Shown here: piece after piece, positions 6,588-6,687 of the stretch
Layout of the letters: each line of letters begins with the position of its first letter
Numbering within the stretch: position 1 is the stretch's first letter
NCBI GenBank assembly: GCA_027858455.1
Contig: JAQICQ010000019.1
Coordinates: 1 to 6,687, forward strand
Direction: 5' to 3'
DNA length: 6,687 nucleotides
Source of the DNA: Elusimicrobiota bacterium
Lineage (GTDB): Bacteria > CG03 > SLGR01 > JAGXOG01
Made by a program: the position numbers and the translations under genes
Notes under the pieces: generated by a model
Told to the model about the DNA's origin: nothing
Database searches by the model: none
The model's input: the letters and a program-made list of their open reading frames with translations, nothing else

Positions 6588-6687
6588 GCATACTTCCAAG
6601 TATAATTTTCTTCTCCTTCTTTTTTTTCTCTGAAGATTGCCACTTTTATATCGCATTGGCACGAAACTCCGGGCTGATAATCAATAT
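6584..6687 (-). CDS. C-terminal end of an unidentified protein (5'-truncated)
   Basis: An open frame enters at the window edge (first full codon 6685-6683) and ends with TGA at 6586-6584, giving 33 residues that begin IDYQPGVSCQCDIKVAIF and end in GEENYTWKYA. Codon choice (GAA, AAA, ATA) resembles the neighbouring genes, and the frame points the same way as panB, 47 bases upstream of it. I do not recognise the family; the fragment is hydrophilic near its end and has two cysteines two residues apart (CQC). A competing frame on the same strand ends at 6646 and is only 13 codons, so it is less attractive. Coding status is inferred from context and composition only. Confidence 0.4.
   Translation of the reverse strand, partial: IDYQPGVSCQCDIKVAIFREKKEGEENYTWKYA

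Noticed and set aside
6601..6632. T/C-rich stretch near 6608-6630, considered as a terminator tail
   Set aside because: No GC-rich stem precedes the run on either strand, and the stretch is better explained as the Lys/Glu-rich codons of the upstream CDS tail.
6646..6687. Alternative minus-strand frame of 13 codons ending in TAA at 6648-6646
   Set aside because: It is shorter than the competing 33-codon frame and leaves a longer non-coding gap; neither can be proven from this window, but the longer is preferred.
1..6687. CRISPR arrays, tRNA/rRNA genes, insertion sequences, att sites, phage or defence genes
   Set aside because: I found no regularly spaced repeats, no tRNA-like cloverleaf sequence, no transposase motifs and no terminal inverted repeats; the window is filled by housekeeping genes.

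Overview
All genes in the window are on the minus strand and tightly packed. From upstream (high coordinates) to downstream the order is: the C-terminal tail of an unidentified CDS (6584-6687), panB (5739-6536), panC (4876-5727), nadA (3974-4876), nadB (2324-3958) and a 3'-truncated uvrA (1-2293). Junctions are 47, 11, -1 (a TAATG overlap), 15 and 30 bases. I see no terminator between any of them, no plus-strand gene and no gene-free stretch over 300 bases. One transcription unit is the simplest reading. A sigma70-like promoter (TTGAAA / 16 nt / TACAAT) lies directly before panB, and its -35 box overlaps the stop codon of the upstream CDS.

Four genes form a cofactor-precursor cassette. PanB and PanC make pantoate and join it to beta-alanine, giving pantothenate (vitamin B5, CoA precursor). 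NadB oxidises L-aspartate to iminoaspartate, and NadA condenses that with dihydroxyacetone phosphate to quinolinate (NAD precursor). PanD (aspartate to beta-alanine) and NadC are not in the window. UvrA, the damage sensor of nucleotide excision repair, follows as a functionally unrelated passenger.

The organism is a bacterium with moderate-to-low GC and AT-rich codon choice (many AAA, GAA, ATA). All four complete genes end in TAA. Most starts lack a recognisable Shine-Dalgarno sequence; only nadA has a fair one. NadA is the short (about 300 residue) Thermotoga-like form. I cannot assign a phylum; an uncultivated or metagenomic lineage is possible, but that is a guess.

Nothing here looks like a new defence or mobile system; this is mostly housekeeping metabolism. 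The points worth a second look are: (1) a perfect 39-base in-frame repeat of an internal uvrA segment at the window edge, which abolishes the normal C-terminal zinc finger and probably reflects mis-assembly or rearrangement; (2) two separate in-frame 12-base tandem repeats inside nadB; (3) a 15/16-base tandem duplication forming the nadA/nadB junction; (4) a PanC HIGH-type motif reading HKAH instead of HxGH; and (5) the scarcity of Shine-Dalgarno sequences.
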